Assembly (NCBI GenBank): GCA_964529415.1
Contig: CAZGWD010000002.1
Coordinates: 227,623-291,622 of the forward strand
From: CAYMPH01 sp964529415
GTDB lineage: Bacteria; Spirochaetota; UBA4802; UBA5550
Direction of reading: 5' to 3'
DNA: 64,000 nucleotides
Under the pieces are notes generated by a model that ran no database searches, had not been told where the DNA came from, and saw only the letters and a program-made list of their open reading frames with translations. How positions within the stretch are numbered: position 1 is the first letter of the stretch; the number at the start of each line of letters is the position of its first letter. The position numbers and the translations under genes were made by a program. Below are positions 1 through 8,510 of this stretch, piece by piece.

Positions 1-1135
1 CTGCTTCTGATTGAGATGATTCAAGGCTGTTATAGAAATCGCTGTAAGTGGAAATAGTTCTGTCTTTAATAACGCCAAGACCTTTTTTAATCTCCATCAT
101 TGCAGGAATTATTGATTGTTTTAAATACCATTCAAAATATTCTTCTGCCAGTTCGTTCACCAGTTGAGCCGCCTTCTCAACCTCTTCTGTTCTTTTATCG
201 AGATTATCTTCAATGACTTTTTTAATATCATCAATAGAATATAGAATGCATCCGGACAAAGTTCCTATCATTGGATCAATGTTTCGCGGTATTGATAGAT
301 CCACAAAATAACGCGTTTTCCCGTCATTGCTTTTAACCGATGATTCCATCAAATCCCGTTTTAAAATATATTCTTCAGAGGTCGTAGAAACAACCACTAC
401 ATCAAAATTATTAATCCGGTCGTATCTATCCTCGAATCTTTCAACGCTGCAGTCAAATTGTTCCGCAAGTGAAACTGCATTTTCGTTTGTACGGCTTGTA
501 ATGCTTATGGCGCAATCATGAAAATACGAAGAAAAATTTGCAGCAGCAAGCCTGGCCATTTTCCCTGAACCTACAATAAGCAGACTGAATTGATGGTCTT
601 TGGGAAAATATTTACGGATTATATCAAGAGCAAGAGTTGCAACTGACAGGGAACCTTCGCCGATTTTTGTATCGCTGCGGACTTTTTTCCCTGACTGTAT
701 GGCAGTCTGAAAAATTTTATTCAGCATGCTGTTTGTTGCATTAAGTTCCTGAGCTTTTAAAAAAGCATCCCGTATCTGTCCCTGTATCTGATATTCGCCC
801 ACTACCATTGAATCAAGACTTGCAGCTACATTTAGAAGGTGATATACAGCCTGATGGCAGCTTTTAAGATAAATTATCGGATTCAGCTCCGAAGTTGGAA
901 CTTTGTGGAATTCTTCAATGAAGGAAATTATGTCTGAAAAACCCGTATCTATATTTTCTACAGCCGAATAAACCTCAACTCTGTTGCAGGTTGATACAAT
1001 AATGCTTCCTTTAATGCCGGGTTTTGAATTAAGCAGCCTGTATGCTTCGGGCAGAACATCTGAAGCAAAATGAAGTTTCTCTCTTTTTTCAACGGTAGCA
1101 GTTTTATAATTTGCCCCTACAACTATTAAATGCAT
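1..1135 (-). CDS. hemA: Glutamyl-tRNA reductase, 3' end cut by the window edge
   Basis: This enzyme reduces Glu-tRNA(Glu) to glutamate-1-semialdehyde with NADPH, the first step of the C5 route to tetrapyrroles. About 378 residues are visible, reading off the left edge of the window; the family is usually about 420-450 aa, so only the C-terminal end is missing. Seen directly: an N-terminus reading MHLIVVGANYKTA, the catalytic-cysteine motif STCNR near residue 50, and the family signature GEYQIQGQ near residues 113-120, followed by a Rossmann region (VGSGKMA). The ATG is preceded at a good distance by an AAAGGG ribosome binding site. Haem and siroheme share this entry step, so it also feeds the siroheme synthase encoded near 31 kb. 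Identification is very secure. Confidence 0.95.
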   Translation of the reverse strand, partial: MHLIVVGANYKTATVEKREKLHFASDVLPEAYRLLNSKPGIKGSIIVSTCNRVEVYSAVENIDTGFSDIISFIEEFHKVPTSELNPIIYLKSCHQAVYHLLNVAASLDSMVVGEYQIQGQIRDAFLKAQELNATNSMLNKIFQTAIQSGKKVRSDTKIGEGSLSVATLALDIIRKYFPKDHQFSLLIVGSGKMARLAAANFSSYFHDCAISITSRTNENAVSLAEQFDCSVERFEDRYDRINNFDVVVVSTTSEEYILKRDLMESSVKSNDGKTRYFVDLSIPRNIDPMIGTLSGCILYSIDDIKKVIEDNLDKRTEEVEKAAQLVNELAEEYFEWYLKQSIIPAMMEIKKGLGVIKDRTISTYSDFYNSLESSQSEA

Positions 1136-1279
1136 TTTTCCCTTTATCTATTAAACAATTATAATTAATCCGGCATATTCAAGAAAAGAACATTATCAAT
1201 TTTATAATCAGCCAGATCAAGTACAATTCTTTGCAATCACTAAAACTGACGGATCTCTTTAATAATGTAGACAGGTTTA

Positions 1280-1978
1280 TTATATTTTTTCTTCCATTTG
1301 AAAACTCTTGATATCCAGAAACCAGTGTTTCCAGAAACCGTCTTTTAAAGCTGTTTCGCTTTCTGTAATTGCAATTTTTTTATTGAATAATGGGCCGTCA
1401 TATACGAATGTATGAAACTCCCCTCCTTCGCCGCAAACACAAATATTTTTTTCAAGGAGATCTTTTACAATATTACTATCTATTGTTTTACCGACAATTG
1501 ATGAATCAAATAAACTTTCTTTAGCACTTACTATTGCAGTTTTAAAACCCAGATCCATAAATTCATTAATCAGATCGAGAGTATCCTTGTTCCATAAAGA
1601 CTCAATGGCCAATACTCCTGCGGCTTCACTGCATACGCGCTCAACCCAGTCTTTATGCTCATCAAGATATATATCACCGAAAACAATTCCTTCTATATCA
1701 TACTTATCTTTCAGTTCAATTACTGCGTTTTTAAACTCTTCTTCATATTTATCCATATCCTGCGGCACATCTTTCAGCAGTATTGGAATGCCTATTGCCT
1801 CTGCCTGCATTTCAATCAGATCAATAGGTATGCCATGAAAGCAGCACCTTCCATATTCCCTTGATACAAGATTAAGCAGCGAGACAACTTCATGCCCTTC
1901 CTGGATAGCCTTATAATATGCAAGGCAGCTGTCTTTACCGCCGCTCCATGAACATGCAACTCTCATTTTATTCTCCAA
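1280..1978 (-). CDS. Dph6/MJ0570-family ATP-pyrophosphatase
   Basis: This 232-aa protein has an N-terminal PP-loop (SWSGGKDSC, residues 10-18) and the conserved downstream segments of the diphthine-ammonia ligase-like family (GRCCFHG, VFGDIYLDEH, CGEGGEFHTFVYDGP). In archaea and eukaryotes the family amidates diphthine on EF-2. Bacteria do not make diphthamide, so the substrate here is unknown; an ATP-dependent amidation or adenylation is inferred. MRVACSW from a second ATG at 1966 is an alternative start that fits the family N-terminus better. It lies upstream of hemA in the same direction with a 144-bp gap, so co-transcription is possible but not shown. Confidence 0.85.
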   Translation of the reverse strand: MENKMRVACSWSGGKDSCLAYYKAIQEGHEVVSLLNLVSREYGRCCFHGIPIDLIEMQAEAIGIPILLKDVPQDMDKYEEEFKNAVIELKDKYDIEGIVFGDIYLDEHKDWVERVCSEAAGVLAIESLWNKDTLDLINEFMDLGFKTAIVSAKESLFDSSIVGKTIDSNIVKDLLEKNICVCGEGGEFHTFVYDGPLFNKKIAITESETALKDGFWKHWFLDIKSFQMEEKI

Positions 1979-2436
1979 TTTTAAATTTTGTTTAAATCTT
2001 TCTAAAATATATTTCTTTGAATATAGCTTTTATAAAATCAAATATTTTATCAATTACGGAGCATTTCCTGAGACAGATTGCAGTTTTCAAGCACCAAAAA
2101 GCAACTATAAATCCTGACAAACTGTTTTATATCAGGAAATACTAAATGAATTCTGCATCAATACTTGCCGGAATACATCTTTTGTATATAGAATAAGGGG
2201 GATGTGCAGGATGAATTATTCCGCTTATACAAGCTGTACTGATTTTGTATAAAATCCTTCTTGTGAATACTTTCTTAGTTAAATTAAATCATATCATACT
2301 GACGGAAAGCATGAAGCTGCTTACAGTTTGCTGTAACTTTGCTGCAAGTAGAGATAATTCAGATATTAAACAACAACGAGGAGAATCCTTGTGAAGCCCA
2401 AGTACTGATCAAATCAGGACTTAGCTTTTAAAAATG
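1979..2436. other. Intergenic stretch with one dispersed repeat and no recognisable gene
   Basis: About 460 bp between the start of the Dph6-like gene and the tRNA. It holds a partial copy of repeat R1 (listed separately). I see no reading frame of convincing length with a ribosome binding site and no riboswitch I can recognise. Confidence 0.5.
2053..2117 (+). repeat. R1 repeat, partial copy A
   Basis: The core GAGACAGATT and the tail AAAAGCAACTATAA followed by CCTGAC match the better copies at 47655-47760 and 19297-19401. The 5' end is diverged (ATTACGGAGC in place of AGTCCG). It looks like an older, decayed copy in the same orientation as the others. Confidence 0.6.
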
Positions 2437-2510
2437 CACGCCCGGCAGGAGTCGAACCTGCGACGCACGGATTCGAAGTCCGACGCTCTATCCAACTGAG
2501 CTACGGGCGC
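2437..2510 (-). tRNA. tRNA-Arg (anticodon TCG)
   Basis: The reverse complement folds as a 74-nt cloverleaf: a 7-bp acceptor stem (GCGCCCG with CGGGCGT, ending in a G-U pair), a D arm GCTC/GAGC, an anticodon loop CTTCGAA giving anticodon TCG (reads CGA), and a T arm GCAGG TTCGACT CCTGC. The outermost anticodon-stem pair is a U-U mismatch. CCA is not fully encoded. The flanks TGCAC and GTGCA extend the acceptor pairing beyond the mature ends, which may aid precursor folding. Confidence 0.93.
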
Positions 2511-2542
2511 GTGCATGTTCCAAAAACTGCTCTTGGGTTTCA

Positions 2543-3520
2543 ATGTCAAGAAAAAATGAATTGATTCATAAACATTTAAATTTATTCATATCCATTATGA
2601 ATAATACCAAATACTGGATAGCGTTAAGCGTAATAAAAGGAATAGGCCCTGCTGTTCTAAAAGAGGTATATTCCGGTTTAACGTCAAAAAAACTTACAAT
2701 GGCTGATCTTTTTGATCTCAAAAAAATTGAGATAGAAGAGGAATTAAGCTTTAATGAAAAAATTGCTGATGCTGTAATTTCAGCAAAAGAAAAAATAACA
2801 AAAACAGAAGAAGACTATTTCAAAATTATTGACAGCGGAATTAATGTTATAACTTTCTTCTCAGACTTATATCCGGTAAGACTTCACGAGCTGCTCGAAA
2901 ACAGCATACCTCCATTTTTATATGCATACGGCAACAGTTCCCTTCTGTCGAAGAAAAGCATTGCAATGCTTGGAGAAAAAAAAATCAGCGAGAAAGGCGA
3001 AGTAATTGCATACCTCGGAGCAAAGGATCTCGTGTCACACCATATACCTGTTATCGGCGGAATGGCAGGTGGTGCAGGCCTGATTGCACACAGGTCAGCA
3101 CTCGAAAACGGAGGGGAAACTATAGCTGTTCTTCCATATGGAATAAACCACCTGATTGTGCCTAAAGTGATTTCCGACATTTCTGATTCCGAAAGGATTC
3201 TGTTCATATCGCCTTTTTATCCGACATTTGAGGCTGACCAGTACAGCGCATTTAAAAGAAATAAAATCATTGCAGCTTTATCCTATGCAGTATTTATTGT
3301 TGAAGCTCCGGAAAGCGGAGGAATATTTGAAGCAGCCAAGTCAGCTCATTCGATCGGCGTTCCGCTTTTCACAGCAGAATATTCAGAATATCCGGCATCT
3401 GCTTCAGGAAATAAAAAAATACTCTCTGAGCTTGGCGGTCTTCCTGTCAGAGGAAGGCTTGTTAATAATTCGCTTGCTCCGAATATGGATAAAATAATAG
3501 GATGCGCAAAATTCGGGTAG
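2543..3520 (+). CDS. dprA: DprA/Smf-like DNA-processing protein (divergent)
   Basis: DprA family proteins load RecA on single-stranded DNA during transformation. This 325-aa protein has the helical N-terminus (YWIALSVIKGIG), then a Rossmann-like core with recognisable but altered family blocks: GGMAGGAGLIAHRSALENGG where the family has a serine-glycine-rich GID-type loop, TIAVLPYGI, FKRNKIIAALS (the F-x-RNRIIagLS block) and VEAPESGGIFEAA. The core glycine/serine motif is unusual, so nucleotide or DNA binding may differ. A second ATG at 2597 (MNNTKYWIALS) matches the usual family start better; neither ATG has a strong ribosome binding site. It is followed after 3 bp by the U32-family gene, so the two are probably co-transcribed. 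Confidence 0.8.
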   Translation: MSRKNELIHKHLNLFISIMNNTKYWIALSVIKGIGPAVLKEVYSGLTSKKLTMADLFDLKKIEIEEELSFNEKIADAVISAKEKITKTEEDYFKIIDSGINVITFFSDLYPVRLHELLENSIPPFLYAYGNSSLLSKKSIAMLGEKKISEKGEVIAYLGAKDLVSHHIPVIGGMAGGAGLIAHRSALENGGETIAVLPYGINHLIVPKVISDISDSERILFISPFYPTFEADQYSAFKRNKIIAALSYAVFIVEAPESGGIFEAAKSAHSIGVPLFTAEYSEYPASASGNKKILSELGGLPVRGRLVNNSLAPNMDKIIGCAKFG

Positions 3521-3523
3521 GAT

Positions 3524-4753
3524 ATGTCTGATAAAAAAAATAATAAAATTGAGATCGTCTCACCTGCGGGAAATCTGGAAAAACTGAAATTTGCAGTCAG
3601 ATACGGAGCGGACGCAGTCTATTTCGGCGGCGACGGATTCAATCTCAGAATCAAGTCAGACAACTTCAGCATGGAAGACATTGCCGAGGGTGTGAAATTC
3701 TGCAGAGATAACAAGGTCCGATCAATATTTCTACTGAACTCTTTTCTTCACGAGAAGCAGATAAATGAAGCAGGTGAATATATAAACGCTGTTAAAGATT
3801 TCGGTTTTGATGCAGTAATGGTTTCAGACCCCGGCATGATGATGCTTGCAAAAGAATCAGGCATTAAGTCCGATATCCATCTGTCAACCCAGATGTCAAC
3901 CCTGAACCATCTCTCAATAAAATTCTGGACAGGAGCCGGAATCAAAAGGATTGTTCTTGCAAGGGAAACAACCCTTGACGAAATACGCATGATCCGCGAA
4001 CACACTGATGCTGAAATTGAAATATTCGTACATGGAGCTCTTTGCATCGCCTACTCCGGCAGGTGTCTTCTTTCGAGATTCATGGCTGGCAGGGACGCGA
4101 ACAACGGTGACTGTTCTCATCCATGCAGATGGGAATATTCACTTATAGAAAAGAAACGGCCTGACAGCTACATGGATATAATTGAACATGAATCAGGAAC
4201 TGAAATTCTTTCATCTTTCGATCTTTGCTTGATCAGCAAGCTTGATGAGTATGTAAAAGCAGGAGTAAGCGCTTTTAAAATAGAAGGCAGAATGAAGTCA
4301 GTTTACTATACTGCAAATGTAACAAGAATTTACAAGCACGCACTTCAATGCACAGGAACTGATTCATTCAAGGAAAATATCGGGTTCTGGAATCGCGAAC
4401 TGGATCAGATCAGCCACAGGCCGTTCACAGACGACCTGTTCAATGAATTCGGTGATGCTGGTTTTGAAAAAATAAAGTATGTAAACAAATCAATGTTCAT
4501 GGGATACAAAACAAGCATCGGAGAATCAGACAGAGTTGAAGTTAAAATCGGCAATCCGATCAGGACAGGCGATGAGCTTGAAGCGATATTCCCCATTAAA
4601 GAAAAAGTTATAGACGGAAAATTCACCGTTCTCGAAATAATAAAACCGGACGGCACAAATGTGGATATGGCAAGGCCGGATGAAATATATACTATTAAAT
4701 TTAACGGAGCTGTTGCAGATAATGCTATATTCAGAAAAACTTTAGACAAGTAA
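3524..4753 (+). CDS. U32 peptidase-family protein, TrhP-like tRNA hydroxylation protein
   Basis: This 409-aa protein opens with the U32 signature (IVSPAGNLEKLKFAVRYGADAV shortened here to SPAGNLEKLKFA) and carries the central family motif around residues 170-200: EIFVHGALCIAYSGRC followed by SRFMAGRDANNGDCSHPCRW, with the conserved cysteines. KIEGRMKS follows near residue 255. In E. coli the related TrhP (YegQ) and its paralogues are needed for prephenate-dependent 5-hydroxyuridine formation at tRNA position 34; others were described as collagenase-like peptidases. The C-terminal beta-rich domain fits the YegQ/TrhP length class. It starts 3 bp after the dprA stop. The exact subfamily cannot be settled by eye. 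Confidence 0.85.
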   Translation: MSDKKNNKIEIVSPAGNLEKLKFAVRYGADAVYFGGDGFNLRIKSDNFSMEDIAEGVKFCRDNKVRSIFLLNSFLHEKQINEAGEYINAVKDFGFDAVMVSDPGMMMLAKESGIKSDIHLSTQMSTLNHLSIKFWTGAGIKRIVLARETTLDEIRMIREHTDAEIEIFVHGALCIAYSGRCLLSRFMAGRDANNGDCSHPCRWEYSLIEKKRPDSYMDIIEHESGTEILSSFDLCLISKLDEYVKAGVSAFKIEGRMKSVYYTANVTRIYKHALQCTGTDSFKENIGFWNRELDQISHRPFTDDLFNEFGDAGFEKIKYVNKSMFMGYKTSIGESDRVEVKIGNPIRTGDELEAIFPIKEKVIDGKFTVLEIIKPDGTNVDMARPDEIYTIKFNGAVADNAIFRKTLDK

Positions 4754-4830
4754 GGGAATATCTATTTATCATTTCATTGACATTCCCCAGTGTAAATAAT
4801 ATAAAAACAGAATACACTCCATCTTGAATC

Positions 4831-4861
4831 CTCCCCATTGCCAAGGGGGAGACAGAGGGGG
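4831..4861 (+). repeat. GC-rich palindromic repeat P, solo copy before hisS
   Basis: CTCCCC and GGGGAG form a stem around a GCCAAGG core, followed by AGAGGGGG. The same sequence type occurs three times around the DUF559 gene at 55.8-56.35 kb. Here it stands alone, 21 bp upstream of the hisS start, in otherwise AT-rich leader DNA. Confidence 0.75.
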
Positions 4862-4882
4862 TCTAAAAAAACGGAGAAATAA

Positions 4883-6142
4883 ATGATTACAAAGCCGCCG
4901 GGAATTGAAGATATTTTTCCAGACAGAATTGAAAAATGGAATCATATTATAAACTCAGCTCGAGAAGCCTTTGATCTGTACAACTTCAAAGAAATAATAA
5001 TTCCAATTATGGAATTCACAGAAGTATTCGCGCGGGGCCTCGGCGGAGAAACAGATATTGTATCAAAAGAAATGTTTACCTTCGAGGACCGCGGCGGCAG
5101 AAGCCTCACTCTTCGTCCGGAAGGGACTGCATCTGCTGTGCGCGCCTATGTTGAAAACGGCGAATACAACAGGCTTTCCATATGCAAATTTTTCTACTGC
5201 GGACCGATGTTCAGAGCGGAGAAACCCCAGAAAGGACGGCTCAGGCAGTTCAACCAGTTCGGTGCTGAAATTTTCGGAAGCTCCGACCCCTACCATGATT
5301 TTGAAATTATTTCAATGGTAGATTCAATTGCAAAAAAGCTTAACATTGCCGGATATGAACTTTTACTAAACTCAATAGGCTGCCCTCAATGCAGGCCCGA
5401 CTTCTTAACTAAATTGCAGAAATTCTATGCTGAAAAACTCCCTAAGCTGTGCGACGACTGCAAAAGAAGATATGACAAAAACATACTGCGCCTGCTTGAC
5501 TGCAAAAATGAAAAATGTATTGAAATAAAAAAAGATGCTCCTGTAATAACAGATTACATCTGCAGCAAGTGTTCTGATCATCATGTTATGGTTAAAGCCT
5601 ATATATCTGACGCGAAAATAGCATTCAGGGAGGATCCATTACTCGTTCGCGGTCTTGACTATTACTCAAGAACCACTTTTGAATTTGTGACAACAGACAT
5701 AGGAGCGCAGAATGCTTTTGCAGCAGGAGGCAGATATGACAGCCTTGTTGAAACATTCGAAGGCAAACCCACGCCTGCAGTTGGTTTTGCTGCAGGCATT
5801 GAAAGACTTTTCCTTATGATTGAAAAAAATGAAATTGTGCAGAAAGCTCTCGATGTATACGTTATTCACAGCGGAGGTGAAACTTTATCTGCTGCTGTAA
5901 AAATTGCAGGCGAATTAAGAGATAATCATATATCATCGGACATAGACCCGTCAGGAGCCAGCTTCAAATCGCAATTTAAAAAAGCCGACAGGGAAAAGGC
6001 AAGATTCTGTGCTATACTTGGCGAAGATGAATTTAAATCAGGCGATGTAACTGTAAAAAATATGGCTACAGGCGAACAGGAAAAATGCCCGCAGCTGGAA
6101 TTAATAAACAGGATAAAATCAGGAATAAATCAGACGAGGTAA
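4883..6142 (+). CDS. hisS: Histidyl-tRNA synthetase
   Basis: A class II aminoacyl-tRNA synthetase that charges tRNA(His). At 419 aa it is of normal bacterial length. Visible motifs in order: start MITKPPGIEDIFPD, motif 2 with TLRPEGTASAVRAY and FYCGPMFRAEKPQKGRLRQF, the HisRS-specific LVRGLDYYSRTTFEF near residue 255, motif 3 with AAGGRYDSL and GFAAGIERL, then the C-terminal anticodon-binding domain (DVYVIHSGG). A small Cys-rich insertion (CPQCRPDF, CDDCKRRY, CSKC) sits in the insertion domain. The start is preceded by CGGAGA. bioY begins 5 bp after the stop, with its ribosome binding site inside the hisS 3' end. Confidence 0.97.
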   Translation: MITKPPGIEDIFPDRIEKWNHIINSAREAFDLYNFKEIIIPIMEFTEVFARGLGGETDIVSKEMFTFEDRGGRSLTLRPEGTASAVRAYVENGEYNRLSICKFFYCGPMFRAEKPQKGRLRQFNQFGAEIFGSSDPYHDFEIISMVDSIAKKLNIAGYELLLNSIGCPQCRPDFLTKLQKFYAEKLPKLCDDCKRRYDKNILRLLDCKNEKCIEIKKDAPVITDYICSKCSDHHVMVKAYISDAKIAFREDPLLVRGLDYYSRTTFEFVTTDIGAQNAFAAGGRYDSLVETFEGKPTPAVGFAAGIERLFLMIEKNEIVQKALDVYVIHSGGETLSAAVKIAGELRDNHISSDIDPSGASFKSQFKKADREKARFCAILGEDEFKSGDVTVKNMATGEQEKCPQLELINRIKSGINQTR

Positions 6143-6147
6143 TTATT

Positions 6148-6762
6148 ATGAGCATATCGATTCAATGGAATGAAAGGAAACAAAACTTTTACAAATGGAG
6201 GGTAAATCTTGGTTTAGCTGAAAAAATTATCATATCAGCTGTGTTTGCAATTGCAGTTGCTGTATCAGCTCAGGTACGCATTCCTCTTCCATGGACACCG
6301 GTACCAATAACAACTCAGACCATAGCTGTATTTACAGGAGCTGTTTTACTCGGCAGATACTGGGGAGGAATCAGTTTTCTGATATATATTATTATGGGCA
6401 TGGCAGGTCTGCCTGTTTTTGCCGGATTCAAATCCGGAGCTGCTGCACTGCTTGGACCCACCGGCGGATACCTGATTGGTTTTGCAATTGCCGCTTTCCT
6501 GATTGGTCATTTAACTGACAAATTTGCTGAAGCAAGAAAGCCTCTGAACCTGTTAATGATTATGCTTGTTTCAAATTTTACAATAGTTCATTTAATCGGA
6601 TTGGTTCAATTATACTTCTGGATGGATATTGCAGTTGGAAAACATTTGGGATTAAAAGAACTTCTCCTTGCAGGCTCAATTCCTTTTATAGCGGGAGATA
6701 TTGTAAAGATTATAATTTCTGCATTAGTTTCATCAACGCTGTCAGTACGAAAACAAATTTAA
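6148..6762 (+). CDS. bioY: BioY family biotin transporter substrate-binding subunit
   Basis: An integral membrane S-component for biotin uptake, alone or with an ECF energising module. The 204-aa protein has about six hydrophobic segments and the BioY hallmark stretch PLPWTPVPITTQT, then GAVLLGRYWGG, MGMAGLPVF and LLGPTGGYLIGF, ending with the conserved IPFIAGDIVKI near the C-terminus. The start at 6148 is chosen because GACGAGG lies 9-15 bp upstream; an in-frame ATG at 6085 inside hisS would add 21 unrelated residues. No ecfA or ecfT is nearby. Confidence 0.93.
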   Translation: MSISIQWNERKQNFYKWRVNLGLAEKIIISAVFAIAVAVSAQVRIPLPWTPVPITTQTIAVFTGAVLLGRYWGGISFLIYIIMGMAGLPVFAGFKSGAAALLGPTGGYLIGFAIAAFLIGHLTDKFAEARKPLNLLMIMLVSNFTIVHLIGLVQLYFWMDIAVGKHLGLKELLLAGSIPFIAGDIVKIIISALVSSTLSVRKQI

Positions 6763-6792
6763 AAACTTTTTATAAAATTAAAGTGTTTATAT

Positions 6793-6921
6793 GTGTAAGT
6801 AAGGGAGATAAAAGAGATAGAAGAGATGATGGAGATAAAAAAATTTAAGAAGAATTTATATAAAAAAAATCATTCCCCCGATCTCCTCAATCCCCACATC
6901 CCCTGCTCTTACACTTATTAA
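6793..6921. repeat. R3 purine/pyrimidine inverted-repeat element, copy 1
   Basis: A GA-rich arm (GTGTAAG, then GGGAGAT and repeated GAGAT units) is followed after an AT-rich centre by a CT-rich arm ending in CTCTTACAC. The arms are imperfectly complementary and could fold into a long irregular hairpin. A related arrangement lies at 17690-17850. Confidence 0.5.
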
Positions 6922-6981
6922 CTTATGTTTAAAATTGCTTATTATAAGAAATCTATATTTGATTTCAAACAGAGGCATAAC

Positions 6982-7779
6982 ATGAAAAAAAATATACTTA
7001 TAACAGGAGCAGCAAGCGGGCTCGGACAGGCAGCAGCTCTGGAATTTGCATCAAACGGAGATCATATATTTGCCTGCGATGTAAATAAAAAAGGATTGGC
7101 TGTTATTTCATCGAATAAAAACATTACTGCAATTGAAATGGATGTAACTTCTCCAAAAAGCGTTTTATCTGCATTAAAAAAAATCAGCTCCTCTGCAAAA
7201 GGCCTTGATGGAATAATTAATGTTGCAGGAATTTTCAAGGGAGGTTCACTTGTTGAAATTACTGAAGAACATTTTGAGCGGATGTTCAAAGTGAATGTAT
7301 CCGGAACATACAGAGTAACGAAAACTTTCTTTCCGCTGCTGTTAAAAAATAAAGGTCGGATTGTAAATATAAGTTCTGAAACAGGCAGACTAAGCGTTTG
7401 CTTCAATGGATTATATTCCATGACAAAATACTCAATCGAAGCATATTCAGATGCGCTCAGAAGAGAGCTCCAGCTTCTGGGCATGAAGGTCATTATTATT
7501 CAGCCGGGTCCGATTAAAACTCCACTTCTATCTAAAACTGTTGAATTGATGGGGAAATCAGAATTATTCAGAAAACAGGTTGATATGATAGGCAAAGTTT
7601 CACAAAAAGAAGAATCGCGGGCAGTTTCTTCATCGAAAGCTGCAAAAATTATTGTTAAGGCTTTTTACAGCAAAAATCCAAAGCCTCGTTACAGGGTTAA
7701 TCAGCCCCTGGACAGGTACATTCTTTCATTTCTGCCTGCACGCTTAGTTGATTTTATATTCAAATTAGCCTTGAGATAA
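6982..7779 (+). CDS. Short-chain dehydrogenase/reductase (SDR)
   Basis: A classical SDR of 265 aa. Visible: cofactor loop TGAASGLGQ near the N-terminus, an acidic residue after strand 2 (ACDVN, suggesting NAD(H) preference), INVAGIF in place of NNAG, the catalytic serine block NISSETG and the YSMTK catalytic pair, then QPGPIKTPL. The C-terminal RYRVNQPLDRYILSFLPARL resembles retinol/steroid dehydrogenase-like SDRs acting on lipids. The start at 6982 follows CAGAGGC; an upstream ATG at 6925 adds 19 residues of AT-rich leader. Substrate unknown. Confidence 0.88.
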   Translation: MKKNILITGAASGLGQAAALEFASNGDHIFACDVNKKGLAVISSNKNITAIEMDVTSPKSVLSALKKISSSAKGLDGIINVAGIFKGGSLVEITEEHFERMFKVNVSGTYRVTKTFFPLLLKNKGRIVNISSETGRLSVCFNGLYSMTKYSIEAYSDALRRELQLLGMKVIIIQPGPIKTPLLSKTVELMGKSELFRKQVDMIGKVSQKEESRAVSSSKAAKIIVKAFYSKNPKPRYRVNQPLDRYILSFLPARLVDFIFKLALR

Positions 7780-7793
7780 ATAAATACAGTGAA

Positions 7794-8105
7794 TCATTTA
7801 TTCTTTGTATAAATAACTTTCCCTGCCCTATCTATATGATCTTTTAAACTTTCATGAGCTATATGAAAAAAATCAACTATATCAAAATAATACGGCATTG
7901 GACTTTCCTCTTCAAGAATTGCATGCAGGCGTGATACTGTATCAAAAGTTACTTTATCACCATATATTGCAATATCAACATCTGAACCTGGTTTGTTATT
8001 CCCTTTAGCTCTTGAACCAAAAATAGAAGCTTTTTCAATCTCAGAAAATTTCGAAAGAGATGAAATGATATATTCAACATCATCAGGTCTTAATCCGAAA
8101 CTCAT
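7794..8105 (-). CDS. MNT-type nucleotidyltransferase (antitoxin-like partner)
   Basis: A 103-aa minimal nucleotidyltransferase with the pol-beta fold signature FGSRAKGNNKPGSDVDIAI (residues about 31-49), giving the GSx(n)DxD catalytic residues. In characterised MNT/HEPN pairs the MNT protein AMPylates the HEPN partner and neutralises it. Its ATG overlaps the stop of the upstream HEPN gene (ATGA), so the two are translationally coupled. It is the last gene of the hom-thrC-HEPN-MNT string. Confidence 0.9.
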   Translation of the reverse strand: MSFGLRPDDVEYIISSLSKFSEIEKASIFGSRAKGNNKPGSDVDIAIYGDKVTFDTVSRLHAILEEESPMPYYFDIVDFFHIAHESLKDHIDRAGKVIYTKNK

Positions 8106-8500
8106 AATTCACTCTTCAATCTATCATGCAATGCAGTTATAATCTGATAAAATTTTTCACGGATATTTTTTTCTGACAGATCCGCTATAGATTCATCATA
8201 TGTATGAGCCATCAGGTTTCTTTTATCAAGTGCATCTATCCAGGTGTGACCGTCTTTAATCAGCTCCATCTCAAATGCAGACTGAATGACCTGACGGGGA
8301 GTATTAATAATAAACCCCTGATCTTCGAGATAATCTTTCGCTGTTTTCCACGCAAGTTCAAATGTATATTCAAAGCACTGAATCAAACCCTGTTTTTCAA
8401 ATTTATTTATAGCCGGCAGTTCGATAAATTCCTTTAGCTGGCTATAAGCTTTTGAGAAATTTTCAAACCTCTGTTTCCATCTGATATCAATATCACTCAT
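8102..8500 (-). CDS. HEPN-domain protein, HI0074-like nucleotidyltransferase substrate-binding
   Basis: A 132-aa helical protein of the HI0074 family. It contains FEYTFELAWKTAKDYLE and the HEPN motif RNLMAHTYDE (R-x4-H) near residues 94-103, the usual RNase active site of HEPN toxins. The start at 8500 (MSDIDIRWKQRF) is chosen because it matches the family and follows the thrC stop by 10 bp; a longer frame running back into thrC is basic, unlike the family, and is shadow sequence. With the MNT gene it forms a likely toxin-antitoxin or abortive-defence pair. Confidence 0.9.
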   Translation of the reverse strand: MSDIDIRWKQRFENFSKAYSQLKEFIELPAINKFEKQGLIQCFEYTFELAWKTAKDYLEDQGFIINTPRQVIQSAFEMELIKDGHTWIDALDKRNLMAHTYDESIADLSEKNIREKFYQIITALHDRLKSEL

Positions 8501-8510
8501 ACCAGAACCC

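Noticed and set aside
327..521. Plus-strand reading frame of 64 codons
   Set aside because: It lies wholly within hemA on the other strand, and its translation resembles no protein.
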